A stretch of 64,000 nt of DNA from Sepiola atlantica (taxonomy: Eukaryota; Mollusca; Cephalopoda; Sepiida; Sepiolidae), in assembly GCA_963556195.1 (NCBI GenBank), contig OY744519.1:37399301-37463300 (forward strand). The letters run 5' to 3'. The notes beneath the pieces are model-generated. The model was not told the origin of the DNA and did not search any database. It saw only the letters and a program-made list of their open reading frames with translations. Positions 51,377 to 61,795 of the stretch are shown here, piece after piece (within the stretch, counting starts at the first letter, position 1; each line of letters starts with the position of its first letter). The position numbers and the translations under genes were made by a program.

Positions 51377-52810
51377 CATTGTTATATAGTGTATGAATAC
51401 ATCCCATGCTTTTTCACACAAGTCGTTTCACATCATTACTGACTGATGAACACCGGTGATTTTCCGAGAAGGTTAAGTGAAAGCCAGTCTATTAGTAGAC
51501 TGTATTACATTCTCGATAGAACATATAAGACGGAACATCAGCAAACCCTGTCTCCAGCTGATAGTCAAGTAATAATGTACACAAAATAACGTTGTTTAAA
51601 AAATGCATTAGGGAAAGGACAAGCTTGGGGATTTAGAATATCGCGGGCGTGAGACTGTAGATAACAACGATTATTGAGGTGGTATCCAAAGCAGATACAC
51701 GGTTACACATTCGACAACTATGCCGACAGTTTCGAGCCTCTTCAAACAACTTTAGCGATCAAAGAAACTAAAGTAATCGGTGATGCATGAACGTGAAAGG
51801 AAATCAGAAATAAATATTCTTTTATGTGACTTGTATTTAAATTGCAACAGAGCGTGGATTTATGAGTATCTGGCGTTAGAGACCATAATTTGGTTGTAAG
51901 CTGATATTATGTCATCTAGTTATTTCATTTAATTCATAGACGAGTATTACCCGGGATCGAATGAAGGAGCATGTCGGTTAGCGTCCTGCTCATAAACAAT
52001 ATATCACCGTTTGTTATCATTTCGATATTTCGGACTACTGTTCTTATATTGGATGTTATCTCATATCAAACATTTGGAAACATAATACACTTTTATATTA
52101 CTATTTTTATTATTTAGAACATTATATATTTGGGTGGGGCCAAGGGAGCTACTAAGTAAATATTGCGTCGCAGCAACGAAGGCTAGACTAAGTATAATGA
52201 CTTGTATTTAAATAATATGTAAATCTGTAAAATTTAACCTCCCCAAGACATTACGGCGTTGTCCAGGAACTATAAAATCGACCGTGTGCACACCTGCACC
52301 ACGTTCTAAACTTGTGTATTCTTATTATGTATTTTAATGTTACAGAAAGTATAATAAAGAGTGTATTTCGCTCTTATACAACGGAGCAAGTTAAAAACCA
52401 TGAATAGGTTTGAGTACAGTTGTTAGCTCTAGTTGAGGGTCATCCGTTTTCCATTAGATACTACATCGAGGTGTATAAGAGGGTACCACACATTTTTCGG
52501 GACTGCTCCACTAACCCTTGATCATCACCTCAAATTTGACTTGCATACATAGCATAATGGTGAGAGTATTCGTAAATGGGATTGGAGACTAAGTTTCCAT
52601 CAATGTTCGAGAAAGAGAAAAGACTAGGATAATGGTGGTTGGTACCCTCTTGCTAAACACTCGGTATTATAAGGTGAATGGTCGGGCTAAGTTGGTTAAT
52701 CCTGGGGACTGAGTGGCGCTCTCCCCTACTCTTCGGTGTCGTAGCAAATGGAAAAGAAACCTTATGGTTACGAACGACTATGTTCGATCAATTTACTTTA
52801 ACTGATGTAG

Positions 52811-52812
<2 letters not shown>
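51373..52812. other. sequence without recognised genes
   Basis: A CTGATGA occurs near 51441, but without a hammerhead stem II or GAAA in place. The 52.40-52.80 kb part is somewhat GC-richer and unassigned. Confidence 0.4.

Positions 52813-52871
<59 letters not shown>
52813..52871. repeat. (TA)n microsatellite
   Basis: An uninterrupted TA tract; the Ile-Tyr tail of the 74-codon frame at 52678 comes from it. Confidence 0.97.
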
Positions 52872-52874
<3 letters not shown>

Positions 52875-53339
52875 ATTGGCGTCTATCTCAACCCGCCGGT
52901 AAAGAAAAACAAACAAACCCACAGTAACAACAATTTCACATCGAGAGAGGTAAGAAATAGTATACGTTAAGTAATACTTTGTATTTTATGCATATGACGG
53001 GTAAATGGATATGCCTACGGTAATCATCTACCTCTTTGACCAAAGTAATTATATTTATCCAAATATATATAAATGTAATTTAGGGAAATAAATGATTGGT
53101 ATAAGATCAACGTGGTTCATGTTTACTATAGGTTTAATATAGGTGAAACAACCAGATTGAATTAATTAAATTAGCTTTTAGGGTATGTATTTACTAATTG
53201 ACAGCCTCGTTAGCGGCATACATCATAACAGCCAATAATCAAAATATGAAGTGAAGCCGTCAGAAGTACATTAGTACCTTCGATTGCATTAAACGAGAGG
53301 AATGAATCAACCAGCAGCGTGCTAAGTGTTGACAGGATA

Positions 53340-54000
53340 AGCTGTCCAGGAAATGTATGGCTGAAGGCTCTTTGCACTGGCTAGGGAGAGAATGATGGTG
53401 GCTTCACAGTATTAAGGCTTGATCACCAATCCCTTTGGAAAGGTGGGTGGTCTCAGCGACGACGACGTTACAAATTCTGCCACACGGAGATGGAGAGTGT
53501 GGAATGTCTGGCATCCAATTGTGGGGTTCTGCTGAGGAGTAGGTGCCGGGCAGTGCGACAAACCTTTGTGTGCGGGTGTCTTTACTAAGCCATCTGTAGA
53601 AGGTTTAATGTCAACTGTGGCGGCGGATACTGGAAGCATGTTCCGGAGGGAAGGGTTGGAGATAGGTCATGCGCCATCTACTGTGACTGTGCCATCTGTG
53701 CGACTTCATATTATGAGAGCGGAACTGTTCGGTCTGACATGGTTATGTAGGACAGGATGGAGAGGGCGGTGACCTTGGTTAAGGTCAGTGTTTCTGGTGG
53801 TGCTGGCCTGGATAGAGGTGAAAGGGGCAGATAGCGAAGTTGCAGGGTCTTGTATAGGACATAACAGGAGGATGGGGTCTCGGGAGGAAATCCATAATTC
53901 CAGTTGCTATAGGATACACGATGAAATGGGGAATGAACCTGATGCACTAAGTGCGAAATAGATACAAAGAATTGCACTTAAAGGGACGGTTGCAGCCTTA
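53340..54000. other. GC-richer island, unassigned
   Basis: Base composition is clearly richer in G and C than the surroundings. Open frames occur on both strands (53566-53772 plus; 53412-53639 and 53711-53977 minus). None shows a motif I can name. A decayed mobile element is the likeliest explanation. Confidence 0.35.
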
Positions 54001-54597
54001 ATATAATAGGCCCCATCTCCAACAAAAAAGGTGGGAAAATTGACAAATATATATTTTATTAATCAATTTATTTTGATCATCATTGTATTTTAAACATTAG
54101 ATTTTTAATTACATTTTGTTTATATTAATGTTCATCTAAGTGACCATTATACCATGTTTTATTAAGACTGTTCTACATATATTGATGACATAGGAATTAT
54201 ATTTATATTAATTATTCTTTATTAGTAGACCATCTGTCTTGTTTTCTGTATTCATAATCTGTTGATGTTTTCCTACTTATGTGTCTATTACTTTTAACTA
54301 ATTGCTTGTTAAACATTTTATTTCGTTTCTATATTAACTTATTTAGCTAATTATATTACCATATTTCCGGATTTAGTTATGTCAGTTATCTTTATTCATT
54401 ATATAAATTCATCTAAAATAATTTATTATATTCCGTGCTCTATACAGAGGTTTTATAAAAGCGCCGTATATTATTAATACAATATAATTATTAGTTAAAT
54501 CTTCTTATCAGTAAAGTACTTATATGTTTACTTACAGATTTGTCCGGTTTTAGAATAAATGTCTGAACGATCGTTTTTTATTTCAAAGTTTTTGTCG

Positions 54598-54598
<1 letters not shown>

Positions 54599-54681
<83 letters not shown>

Positions 54682-54793
54682 GAGATGAAAGAAGAAAATA
54701 ATCCGACGGTATGAACTTAAAATGAAATAAGCGGAAGACCTAAAAAGCTTAACCGTTGAGCTTTTTAGGTCTTCCGCTTATTCGATTCTAATT

Positions 54794-54862
<69 letters not shown>

Positions 54863-54863
54863 C

Positions 54864-54924
<61 letters not shown>
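54599..54924. repeat. perfect hairpin between (TA)n tracts
   Basis: Arms 54726-54749 and 54759-54782 are exact inverted repeats of 24 bp with a 9-nt loop. (TA)n lies on both sides, at 54599-54678 and 54797-54924. The hairpin sits directly upstream of the 0.7 kb tandem array. Confidence 0.92.
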
Positions 54925-54925
<1 letters not shown>

Positions 54926-57210
54926 TTAACCCCCCCCCTTTTATTTTTTTGTATTTACTTATTTTTTTATTCATTAATTTTCCAACGAATGTTAAGTCTG
55001 CAATATCTTGGATTTAGTTAGTTTCTCTGGGAATTTGAACTGCATTTTAATTACTTTTTTTTGTTTTTAATGACTCAAAGCTTCTTCTTTTGACTATATA
55101 TGTGGTATTTGGATCTGTACGGCTAGGTTTCCGTCCTCTTATCTAATTACCTTTCTGGTACCAAAGGTACTTCAGCTTTATTTTATATTTATTTATTTTT
55201 TAATGCAACTTTAATTCCTATATAATTTTATTGCTAGCTACCATATTGCAGAATGGTTCTTGGATGTAGTGTTTAGATACTATTATTATTTTTTTTATTA
55301 TTATTTTTATTATTATTATTGGTATAATTAATGTTATTTGATATGCAAATTATCATATCATACGGTAGTCTTAAGGTTAATATATTATTATTTTATTATT
55401 ATTATTATTATTATTTATTTATGTATATATTAGTGAAATTTTGAGCTGAATTATTTCGACACTCGATTATTGGGGAAATGCTAGTTTATCAGTACCATTG
55501 GCGAGCCATGAATATTATAACTGCCCTGTTTTTAAATCTCCGAAACAGTTACATGGTAAGCAGCTGATGACCCCCGTGTAAATATTAGACGATTAAGGTC
55601 TCCTGTTTTTGTTTAACTATTAGATACTTTACCCCCCCCCCTTTTTATTTTTTGTATTTACTTATTTTTTATTCATTAATTTTGAAACGAATGTTAAGTC
55701 TGCAATATCTTGGATTTAGTTAGTTTCTCTGGGAATTCGAACTGCATTTTACTTTTTTTGTTGTTGTTTAAAATGACTTAAAGCTTCTTCTTTTGACTAT
55801 ATATTGGGTATTTGGATCTGTACGGCTAGGTTTCCTTCCTCTTATCTAATTACCTTTCTGGTACCAAAGGTACTTAACCTTAATTTTTTATTTATTTATT
55901 TTTTAATGCAACTTTAATTTCTATATAGTTGTATTGCTAGCTACCATATTGCAGAATTGTTCTTGGATGTAGTGTTTAGATAGTATTATTATTATTATTT
56001 TTGATTATAATTTTTATTATTATTGTTATAATTAATGTTATTTGATATGCAAATTATCATATCGTACGGTAGTCTTAAGGGTAGTATATTATTATTATTA
56101 TTTTATTATTATTATTTATTTATGTATATATTAGTGAAATTTTGAGCTGAATTATTTCGACACTTGATTATTGGGGAAATGGTAGTTTATCAGTACCATT
56201 GGAGCGCCATGAATATTATAACTGTCCTGTTTTTACATCCCCGAAACAGTTACATGGTAAGCAGCTGATGATCCCCGTGTTAATATTAGACGCTTAAAGT
56301 CTCCTGTATTTGTTTCACTCTTAGATACTTACCCCCCCCTTTTCATTTTTTGTATTTACTTATTATTTTATTCATTAATTTTCCAACGAATGTTAAGGCT
56401 GCAATATCTTGTATTTAGTTAGTTTCTCTGGGAATTTCAACTGCATTTTACTTTCTTTTTTTGTTGTTTTTTTTTGTTTAAAATGACTCAAGGCTTCCTT
56501 AGACTATATATTGGGTATTTGGATCTGTACGGCTAGGTTTCCTTCCTCTTATCTAATTACCTTTCTGGTACCAAAGGTACTTAAGCTTTATTTTATATTT
56601 ATTTATTTTTTAATGCAACTTTAATTCCTATATAATTTTATTGCTAGCTACCATATTGCAGAATGGTTCTTGGGTGTAGTGTTTAGATAGTATTATTATT
56701 ATTTTTTTATTCTTATTTTTATTATTATTATTGTTATAATTAATGTTATTTGATATGCAAATTATTATATTATACGGTAGTCTTAAGGATAGTATATTAT
56801 TATTATTTTTTTTATTATTATTAATATTATTATTATTTATTCATGTATATATTAGTGAAATTTTGAGCTGAATTATTTCGACACTTGATTATTGGGGAAA
56901 TGGTGATTTATCAGTACCATTAGAGAGCTATTAATATTATAACTGTCCTGTGTTTAAATCTCCGAAACAGTTACATGGTAAGCAGCTGATGATCCCCGTG
57001 TTAATATTAGACGCTTAAGGTCTCCTGTTTTTGTTTCACTCTTAGATACTTACCCCCCCCTTTATATTTTTTGTATTTACTTATTTTTTTATTCATTATT
57101 TTTTCAACGAATGTTAAGTCTGCAATATATTGGATTTAGTTAGTTTCTCTGGGAATTTGAACTGCATTTTACTTTCTTTTTTTTTGTTTAAAATTACTCA
57201 AAGCTTCTTT

Positions 57211-57215
<5 letters not shown>
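54925..57215 (+). repeat. tandem array, about 3.3 copies of a 0.70-0.72 kb unit
   Basis: Each copy opens with a C-run followed by CTTTTTATTTTTTGTATTTA-type sequence. Copies begin at about 54925, 55628, 56330 and 57050; the last is cut off at about 57215. Internal landmarks recur in order: CTGCAATATCTTGGATTTAG, GGATCTGTACGGCTAGGTTT, GGTACCAAAGGTACTT, a (TTA)n patch, and CCGAAACAGTTACATGG. Copies are similar enough to align by eye with small indels. Frames are short and no product is recognised. Confidence 0.93.
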
Positions 57216-57264
<49 letters not shown>

Positions 57265-57404
57265 TAAAAAGAAAAACTATACGCATATTAAGGTTGTACA
57301 ACCTTAATGTGTGTATAGTTTTTCTTTTTATAATTCTATTTTTCTCTGTTTAAATTACATTGAGCTCTGTTATTCAGATTCTCTACACAAAATTGAAATC
57401 TACA

Positions 57405-57491
<87 letters not shown>

Positions 57492-57493
57492 TG
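57216..57493. repeat. hairpin between (TA)n tracts at the array end
   Basis: A 74-bp palindrome without loop lies at 57261-57334: arms of 37 bp, two or three mismatches, centre AAGGTTGT/ACAACCTT. (TA)n lies on both sides at 57217-57260 and 57408-57493. It bounds the tandem array on the right, as the 54.7 kb hairpin does on the left. Confidence 0.9.
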
Positions 57494-58525
57494 TGGGGGT
57501 GTATGTGTACGTCTGTATACATATGTGCCATAAATAACTTAATATTATGATATTCTGAATCAACCTATACTTTGATCACAAATGGAGGACAATGTGAGTT
57601 GTTCCTATGAGCATATTTCAACTACCATGATGTTGTACTCATTTATTTTCTATTGTTCCTAGTTCATAATTTAAATTAGTGTCATCTTAGCCTGTTAAAT
57701 TATATATATTTGTAAGTGATTTTATTAAAATTCTATAATTGATATGGCTAACTGTATTCTTAGTAGAACCGGAGAAATTGAAGTGTAGTACCATTCTATA
57801 TAAAATATAACGAATTTGAGGTAATTACTTTTTTGGATACTACCAAACACTTCCGATACTATATCTGATGAGGACCAATAAATATGGTATATTTTTGTTT
57901 AACATTACTTTAAATAATATATAAGAGTATCTTTTCAACAATCGTTATATCAAAAAGACATTGTGAAATGTGTCTAATAATAGGATTGTTGTAGAAATCA
58001 GGGTTTTTTATTCTTCAGAATGGCACGAAGGCGTTAGGGACTATAAATATCAATGTTTTGCTAATATAAATTTTAGAAAAAAATACTTACCTAGCGTATT
58101 GGTGTTGTTGAGAACGTTATGTGTGTAATCTGTCTTTAGCTTGATGATATATAATCGAAAAGTGTGAATGTTTAGCATTTAATTTCACCGCGTATATCGT
58201 GTTTAATCGTGTTTAAAATGAGACAATAAGAAACTGAGGATAGATGTTTTTACGTAAACAAGGTCAGAAGTAAGTAAATTTTCTTTTTAATCTGACATTT
58301 TTTGTTGATAAATTAGGACATTATAATTGTCTCGTCTCTAAGTAGAATTGATGAAATGGCCGTAGTTTTGTTAGACAATAATCAATTTAGCTTTTTATGA
58401 GGTATAGTGTTATTGCTGGAAAATATCTCAATTTATAACGTCTTTGGAATTAAATATTAGCAAACTTCTTATATTTATTGAGATCTACACTTAATTTTGT
58501 AATAAGTTACCAAAATATATACAGG

Positions 58526-58526
<1 letters not shown>
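57494..58526. other. AT-rich sequence without recognised genes
   Basis: A CTGATGAGGACC block at 57865-57876 resembles the 5' half of a hammerhead stem II, but the partner strand and GAAA are lost. Nothing else is recognised. Confidence 0.4.
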
Positions 58527-58577
<51 letters not shown>

Positions 58578-58580
<3 letters not shown>

Positions 58581-59021
58581 TGCAGATTAGTCGTCCGAGG
58601 CTATAGCAATGCGATGTGGTTGCTGTAAGATGGAAAAGTGAAACGAAATAAACGCAGGGAGAAAGTGAAACTCAAAACGATTTATTAATAATTTCACAAA
58701 AACTGATTAAATACCAAATAGTAAATACCGTCTGGTAAGTAACAGTTAGGCAAAGGGTAATCTTACATTTTCGAAAGAAAAACTGTCATTATCAGAAGAC
58801 AACAATAAAAGACCGAATCGGTCGACGAAAAACGGGGAAAACCGGTGTCAGATCATCGACATACCGCAGAAAACAATTGGTAGTAGGAACGCAGAAAATG
58901 TCAAAATTCCATTAAGCAATCACATAACTAAAGTTAAAATACTATAAACATTTGTTTAATAATATACTAATTTTTTATAATTTTATTATGTTTAATTTTA
59001 TATGATTCATTAATTAATTCT
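58578..59021 (+). repeat. left 444-bp inverted repeat arm of the Penelope-like element
   Basis: It begins with AAGTGCAGATTAGTCGTCCG directly after a (TA)n tract and ends in TTAATTAATTCT. The reverse complement lies at 61271-61714 with only scattered substitutions. It includes a hammerhead-like remnant at 58757-58800. Confidence 0.93.
58757..58800 (-). ncRNA. hammerhead ribozyme remnant in left arm
   Basis: On the minus strand: CTGATAATGA (core expected CTGANGA), a stem II GACAG/CTTTC around a T-loop (58773-58787), then GAAA (58769-58772) and ATGTAAG. The core G at position 8 is A, and the left-arm stem has an extra mismatch compared with the right arm. It is sense with respect to the Penelope protein. 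It is probably inactive. Confidence 0.5.
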
Positions 59022-59888
59022 TTTTCTTTTTTCCTTCCTCTTTTATTCTCTTTATTCAATTCAAATTTAAATTTACATATGGGCTGTTATTGTCAAAGGG
59101 AGATATCTTATTTAAAAAATATATTTAGAAATGAGATTTGAAATTTGAGAAGGCATTTGAATTGTGAAATGGATTAAAGCCAAGGAGGGGACCGTTGTAA
59201 CAGGGTAAGGGAGGGGATTAGAAGTGATTACGGGTAAGGGGGGGACTATGGAAAAAATATATAAATAAATAAGACAAAAATAAAAAAATAAATAAATAAA
59301 TAAAAAATAAATAAATAAATAAATTTAAAAAAAAACAAAAACAAAAAAACAAAAAAAAACAAATAAAACTAAGAACAAAATAAAAATAAAATGTACTATT
59401 TATTCATACATTCACTCTTTCTTTCTTCTTTCTTTCCTATCTTTCATAGTTAATTTAAGAGGAACATATTCCTAGAAGTAAATTTGTATAAAGTTATTCT
59501 ATCTATTGACTCATAGATTCATCTATTTTACATTTATTTTTTTCCCTACTTCTTCTCTTTCTTTTTATTTTCTTCTTCCTCAATTCACCCTTGTTATTAT
59601 GATCCATTAATATATTTAATTAATTCTTTTAATACTATAATTTTTTTTTTCTCTTTCTCATTTATTTATTTTTCCCCTTTTCCTTCTACTTTCCCCTTTT
59701 TATCCTCTTTATCTATCCATTTCTTTCTATTCTTTCCTTATTCATCCCAATTTTAATCTTTTATTTCCTTTATTTTAATTTTCTTATTTTCTACTATTAT
59801 TTTATTCTATAGAGCATACACATACACACACATGAGAATACACCCATATTCACATACATGAATATATGCATACACATGAAATCACTAG
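59022..59888. other. pyrimidine- and A-rich low-complexity part of the Penelope-like element
   Basis: It lies 3' of the coding part in the element's sense. It includes A-rich (AAAT)n sequence at 59275-59390 and T/C-rich sequence at 59400-59810. No open frame of interest. Confidence 0.6.
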
Positions 59889-59918
59889 GTCTAAGTCTAA
59901 GTCTAAGTCTAAGTCTAA
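59889..59918 (-). repeat. five tandem TTAGAC hexamers
   Basis: Plus strand reads GTCTAA five times in perfect register. On the element's sense strand this is (TTAGAC)5. It differs from the animal telomere repeat TTAGGG at two positions. Confidence 0.95.
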
Positions 59919-59974
59919 ATGCGTGTAAATAAAGTGCGTATCATTCCATTCCACAATTATAATACGTAAAGTGT

Positions 59975-60085
59975 AAGAATGTGGGGTGGGTGGCGCTGGC
60001 AAATACCGAGGAGACAAAGACAAGCAAAAAAAAATGTGGGGTGGGTGGCGTTGGCAAATAAAGAGGAGACAAAGGCAAGTAAGTC
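59975..60085 (+). repeat. two tandem copies of an approximately 52-bp unit
   Basis: AATGTGGGGTGGGTGGCG, a TGGCAAATA piece and a GGAGACAAAG piece occur twice in the same order, separated by an A-run. They lie in the 3' untranslated part of the Penelope-like element. Confidence 0.9.
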
Positions 60086-60190
60086 CGGGGTGGGAGTGTG
60101 AGGATGTAAGAATCAGAGGATGAAGGGAGAAGATAACTCGAATCTGTTATTCAATGTTGGACGAAATAGCTTCCGAAATTCGAAGCTGAC

Positions 60191-60580
60191 CTATATTGCG
60201 GACGGAGTTGAGGATGCGGACACTAATGGAGCGGTGTTGCCACATGATATTAAGTGTTTATGGAAGGAAGAAATGTGGGTGTTTAGATGCTCTTTAATGC
60301 GTTGATGTAGAGGCCTATCGGTACTACCGATGTAGAACTTTTGACACTTAGCGCATTGTAGGTTGTATACCGTATAGGTGCGGAGGCAGAGGCCAGAGTT
60401 GGGGATGGGGCAACTAGCTAGAGAGCAGGGGTCTGGGGTGTAGTGGCTTTTTTTGGATAAATGTTGTCGGAGAGAGGTGCCTGTGTGAGAAAGTTGTATG
60501 TTAAGATTCTCACTACGTATGGCATTGCGGATAGCAGAAGTGATACGGTCGCTAAAGAAGGGGAGTTTAAGAGAAGCAAG
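60191..60580 (-). pseudogene. GIY-YIG endonuclease domain of the Penelope-like element
   Basis: The minus-strand frame from about 60580 to a TAG at 60191-60193 encodes the C-terminal endonuclease. It runs through LPFFSDRITSAIRNAIRSEN, then a linker with SHYTPDPCSLASCP. The catalytic block follows: a Val-Tyr-Asn-Leu start in place of GIY, a Cys-x2-Cys pair, FYIGSTDRPLHQRIKEH and an HISSFHKH segment. The Tyr and Gly of YIG, the Arg and the Glu of the KEH block are present. The frame is shifted by one base relative to the reverse transcriptase. Beyond the TAG the family C-terminus (LRISEA and LNNRFELSS-like) continues in other frames to about 60118. This domain makes the nick used to prime reverse transcription. 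Confidence 0.88.
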
Positions 60581-60656
60581 TGTTGGTGAGAGTGTGGTGT
60601 CTACGTCTTCTGGTGTTGTTAAGGCTGGATATGGTAGTTAGGGGGAAGCCGTTGGT

Positions 60657-61271
60657 TTATAGGGTTTGGTGGAAGGCTTCGGTGTGTGTTGTTTTATCGG
60701 AAGTAAAAGAGCATTTGCCTTGTATGCGGGTGATTTCGGTTTGTGCGTAACAAATTTTGGATTTGAGGGGTAATGCGGATTTGTAGTGGATAAATAGGTT
60801 CCTGCAGGCGGGTTTTCTATAGAAAGTGGTGTTGTTTTCTATAGAAAGTGCATGTTGTTCCAGTCTGTTCATGTAGGAAATGGCGGGGAGGCCGGAGTGA
60901 CTGGAACCCATGGGTAGGCCAGAGACGTGTTTGTATGTGTCTTGTTGGAACTTAAAGTAGGTGTTATCCACAATGATACGTAGGAGCTGATGAATGTCTG
61001 TAGGGGTAAGCCCCAAACAGTCAAGATTGTTAGAGGAGATGTGGTCAGTTATGAGGTCAATGGCGGAGTGTGCGGGAATGGAAGTATAAAGGGAGACTAC
61101 GTCAAGGCTGAAGATGTAGTTGTTGATGCGGAGCTGTTGGGGTTGGAGCAAGCGGAGTCTATCTATAACATGGTCAGAGCTGCTGACATGTGTCGGGAAG
61201 GTGGGGAGTAGCGGTTTAAGTAAGTGGGAGAGGAGCCAGGAGATCTTGTACAGAGGTCCCTCGGTACTGGA
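60657..61271 (-). pseudogene. Penelope-type reverse transcriptase, motif C deleted
   Basis: The minus-strand frame opens at the inverted-repeat boundary (61271), with no ATG, and runs to TAA near 60657. It reads STEGPLYKISWLLSHLLKPL, then SLDVVSLYTSIPAHSAIDLI. That second block is palm motif A, with the first catalytic Asp. Next is GLPMGSSHSGLPAISYMNRL (motif B). Directly after LEQHALSIENN it passes to TTFYRKPACRNLFIHYKSAL. In Penelope proteins about 60-70 residues, including the YxDD motif C, lie between these blocks. They are absent here. A 15-bp direct repeat, TTTCTATAGAAAGTG, occurs at 60818-60832 and 60838-60852, at the junction. The fingers region is also missing. The enzyme cannot be active. 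Confidence 0.9.
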
Positions 61272-61714
61272 GAATTAATTAATGAATCATATAAAATTAA
61301 ACATAATAAAATTATTAAAAAATAGTATATTATTAAACAAATGTTTATAGTATTTTAACTTTAGTTATGTGATTGCTTAATGGAATTTTGACATTTTCTG
61401 CGTTCCTACTACCAATTGTTTTCTGCGGTATGTCGATGATCTGACACCGGTTTTCCCCGTTTTTCTTCGACCGATTCGGTCTTTTATTGTTGTCTTCTGA
61501 TAATGAAAGTTTTTCTTTCGAAAATGTAAGATTACCCTTTGCCTAACTGTTACTTACCGGACGGTATTTACTATTTGGTATTTAATCAGTTTTTGTGAAA
61601 TTATTAATAAATCGTTTTGAGTTTCACTTTCTCCCTGCGTTTATTTCGTTTCACTTTTCCATCTTACGGCAACCACATCGCATTGCTATAGCCTCGGACG
61701 ACTAATCTGCACTT
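61271..61714 (-). repeat. right 444-bp inverted repeat arm of the Penelope-like element
   Basis: Reverse complement of 58578-59021. The coding frame starts immediately inside it. Beyond the arm, a CAGCAATGCTTCAAGCAAAC block (61725-61744) matches in reverse complement the block at about 31350-31380 near the second Penelope fragment. Confidence 0.93.
61492..61535 (+). ncRNA. hammerhead ribozyme remnant in right arm
   Basis: Plus-strand CTGATAAT (61497-61504), a perfect 5-bp stem II GAAAG/CTTTC with a TTTTT loop (61505-61519), GAAA (61520-61523), then ATGTAAGATTACCC. The stem is intact, but the core reads CTGATAA where CTGANGA is required. It is antisense to the element's protein. Confidence 0.5.
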
Positions 61715-61751
61715 ACATTTACCAGCAATGCTTCAAGCAAACTACAATCTC

Positions 61752-61756
<5 letters not shown>

Positions 61757-61793
<37 letters not shown>
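61757..61793. repeat. (TA)n microsatellite right of the Penelope-like element
   Basis: Uninterrupted TA tract, partner of 58527-58577 on the other side of the element. Confidence 0.96.

Positions 61794-61795
<2 letters not shown>

Larger units (their letters stand above)
58578..61714 (-). mobile_element. Penelope-like retroelement framed by 444-bp inverted repeats
   Basis: Two arms, 58578-59021 and 61271-61714, are near-identical inverted repeats of 444 bp with no shift in register. They enclose 2.25 kb. The interior on the minus strand encodes the Penelope reverse transcriptase (61271-60657) followed by a GIY-YIG endonuclease (60580-60191), the defining order of the family. (TA)n abuts or lies close to both outer ends (58527-58577 and 61757-61793). 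Penelope-like elements are known for terminal repeats that can be inverted and that can carry hammerheads. The high identity of the arms suggests a fairly recent copy, yet the coding part is already defective. Confidence 0.9.

Noticed and set aside
51437..51475. CTGATGAACACCGGTGA on the plus strand near a hammerhead unit
   Set aside because: No GAAA at the proper place and no stem II; treated as chance.
55536..57000. GAAAC...CTGATGA order (CCGAAACAGTTACATGG ... CAGCTGATGA) repeated in the tandem array, as in a circularly permuted hammerhead
   Set aside because: With this order stem II would have to pair the bases before GAAA with those after CTGATGA, and these are not complementary.
57860..57900. 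CTGATGAGGACC block resembling a hammerhead 5' half
   Set aside because: The partner stem strand and GAAA are missing; at best a fossil.
60990..61211. 73-codon plus-strand frame
   Set aside because: Antisense to the Penelope reverse transcriptase.
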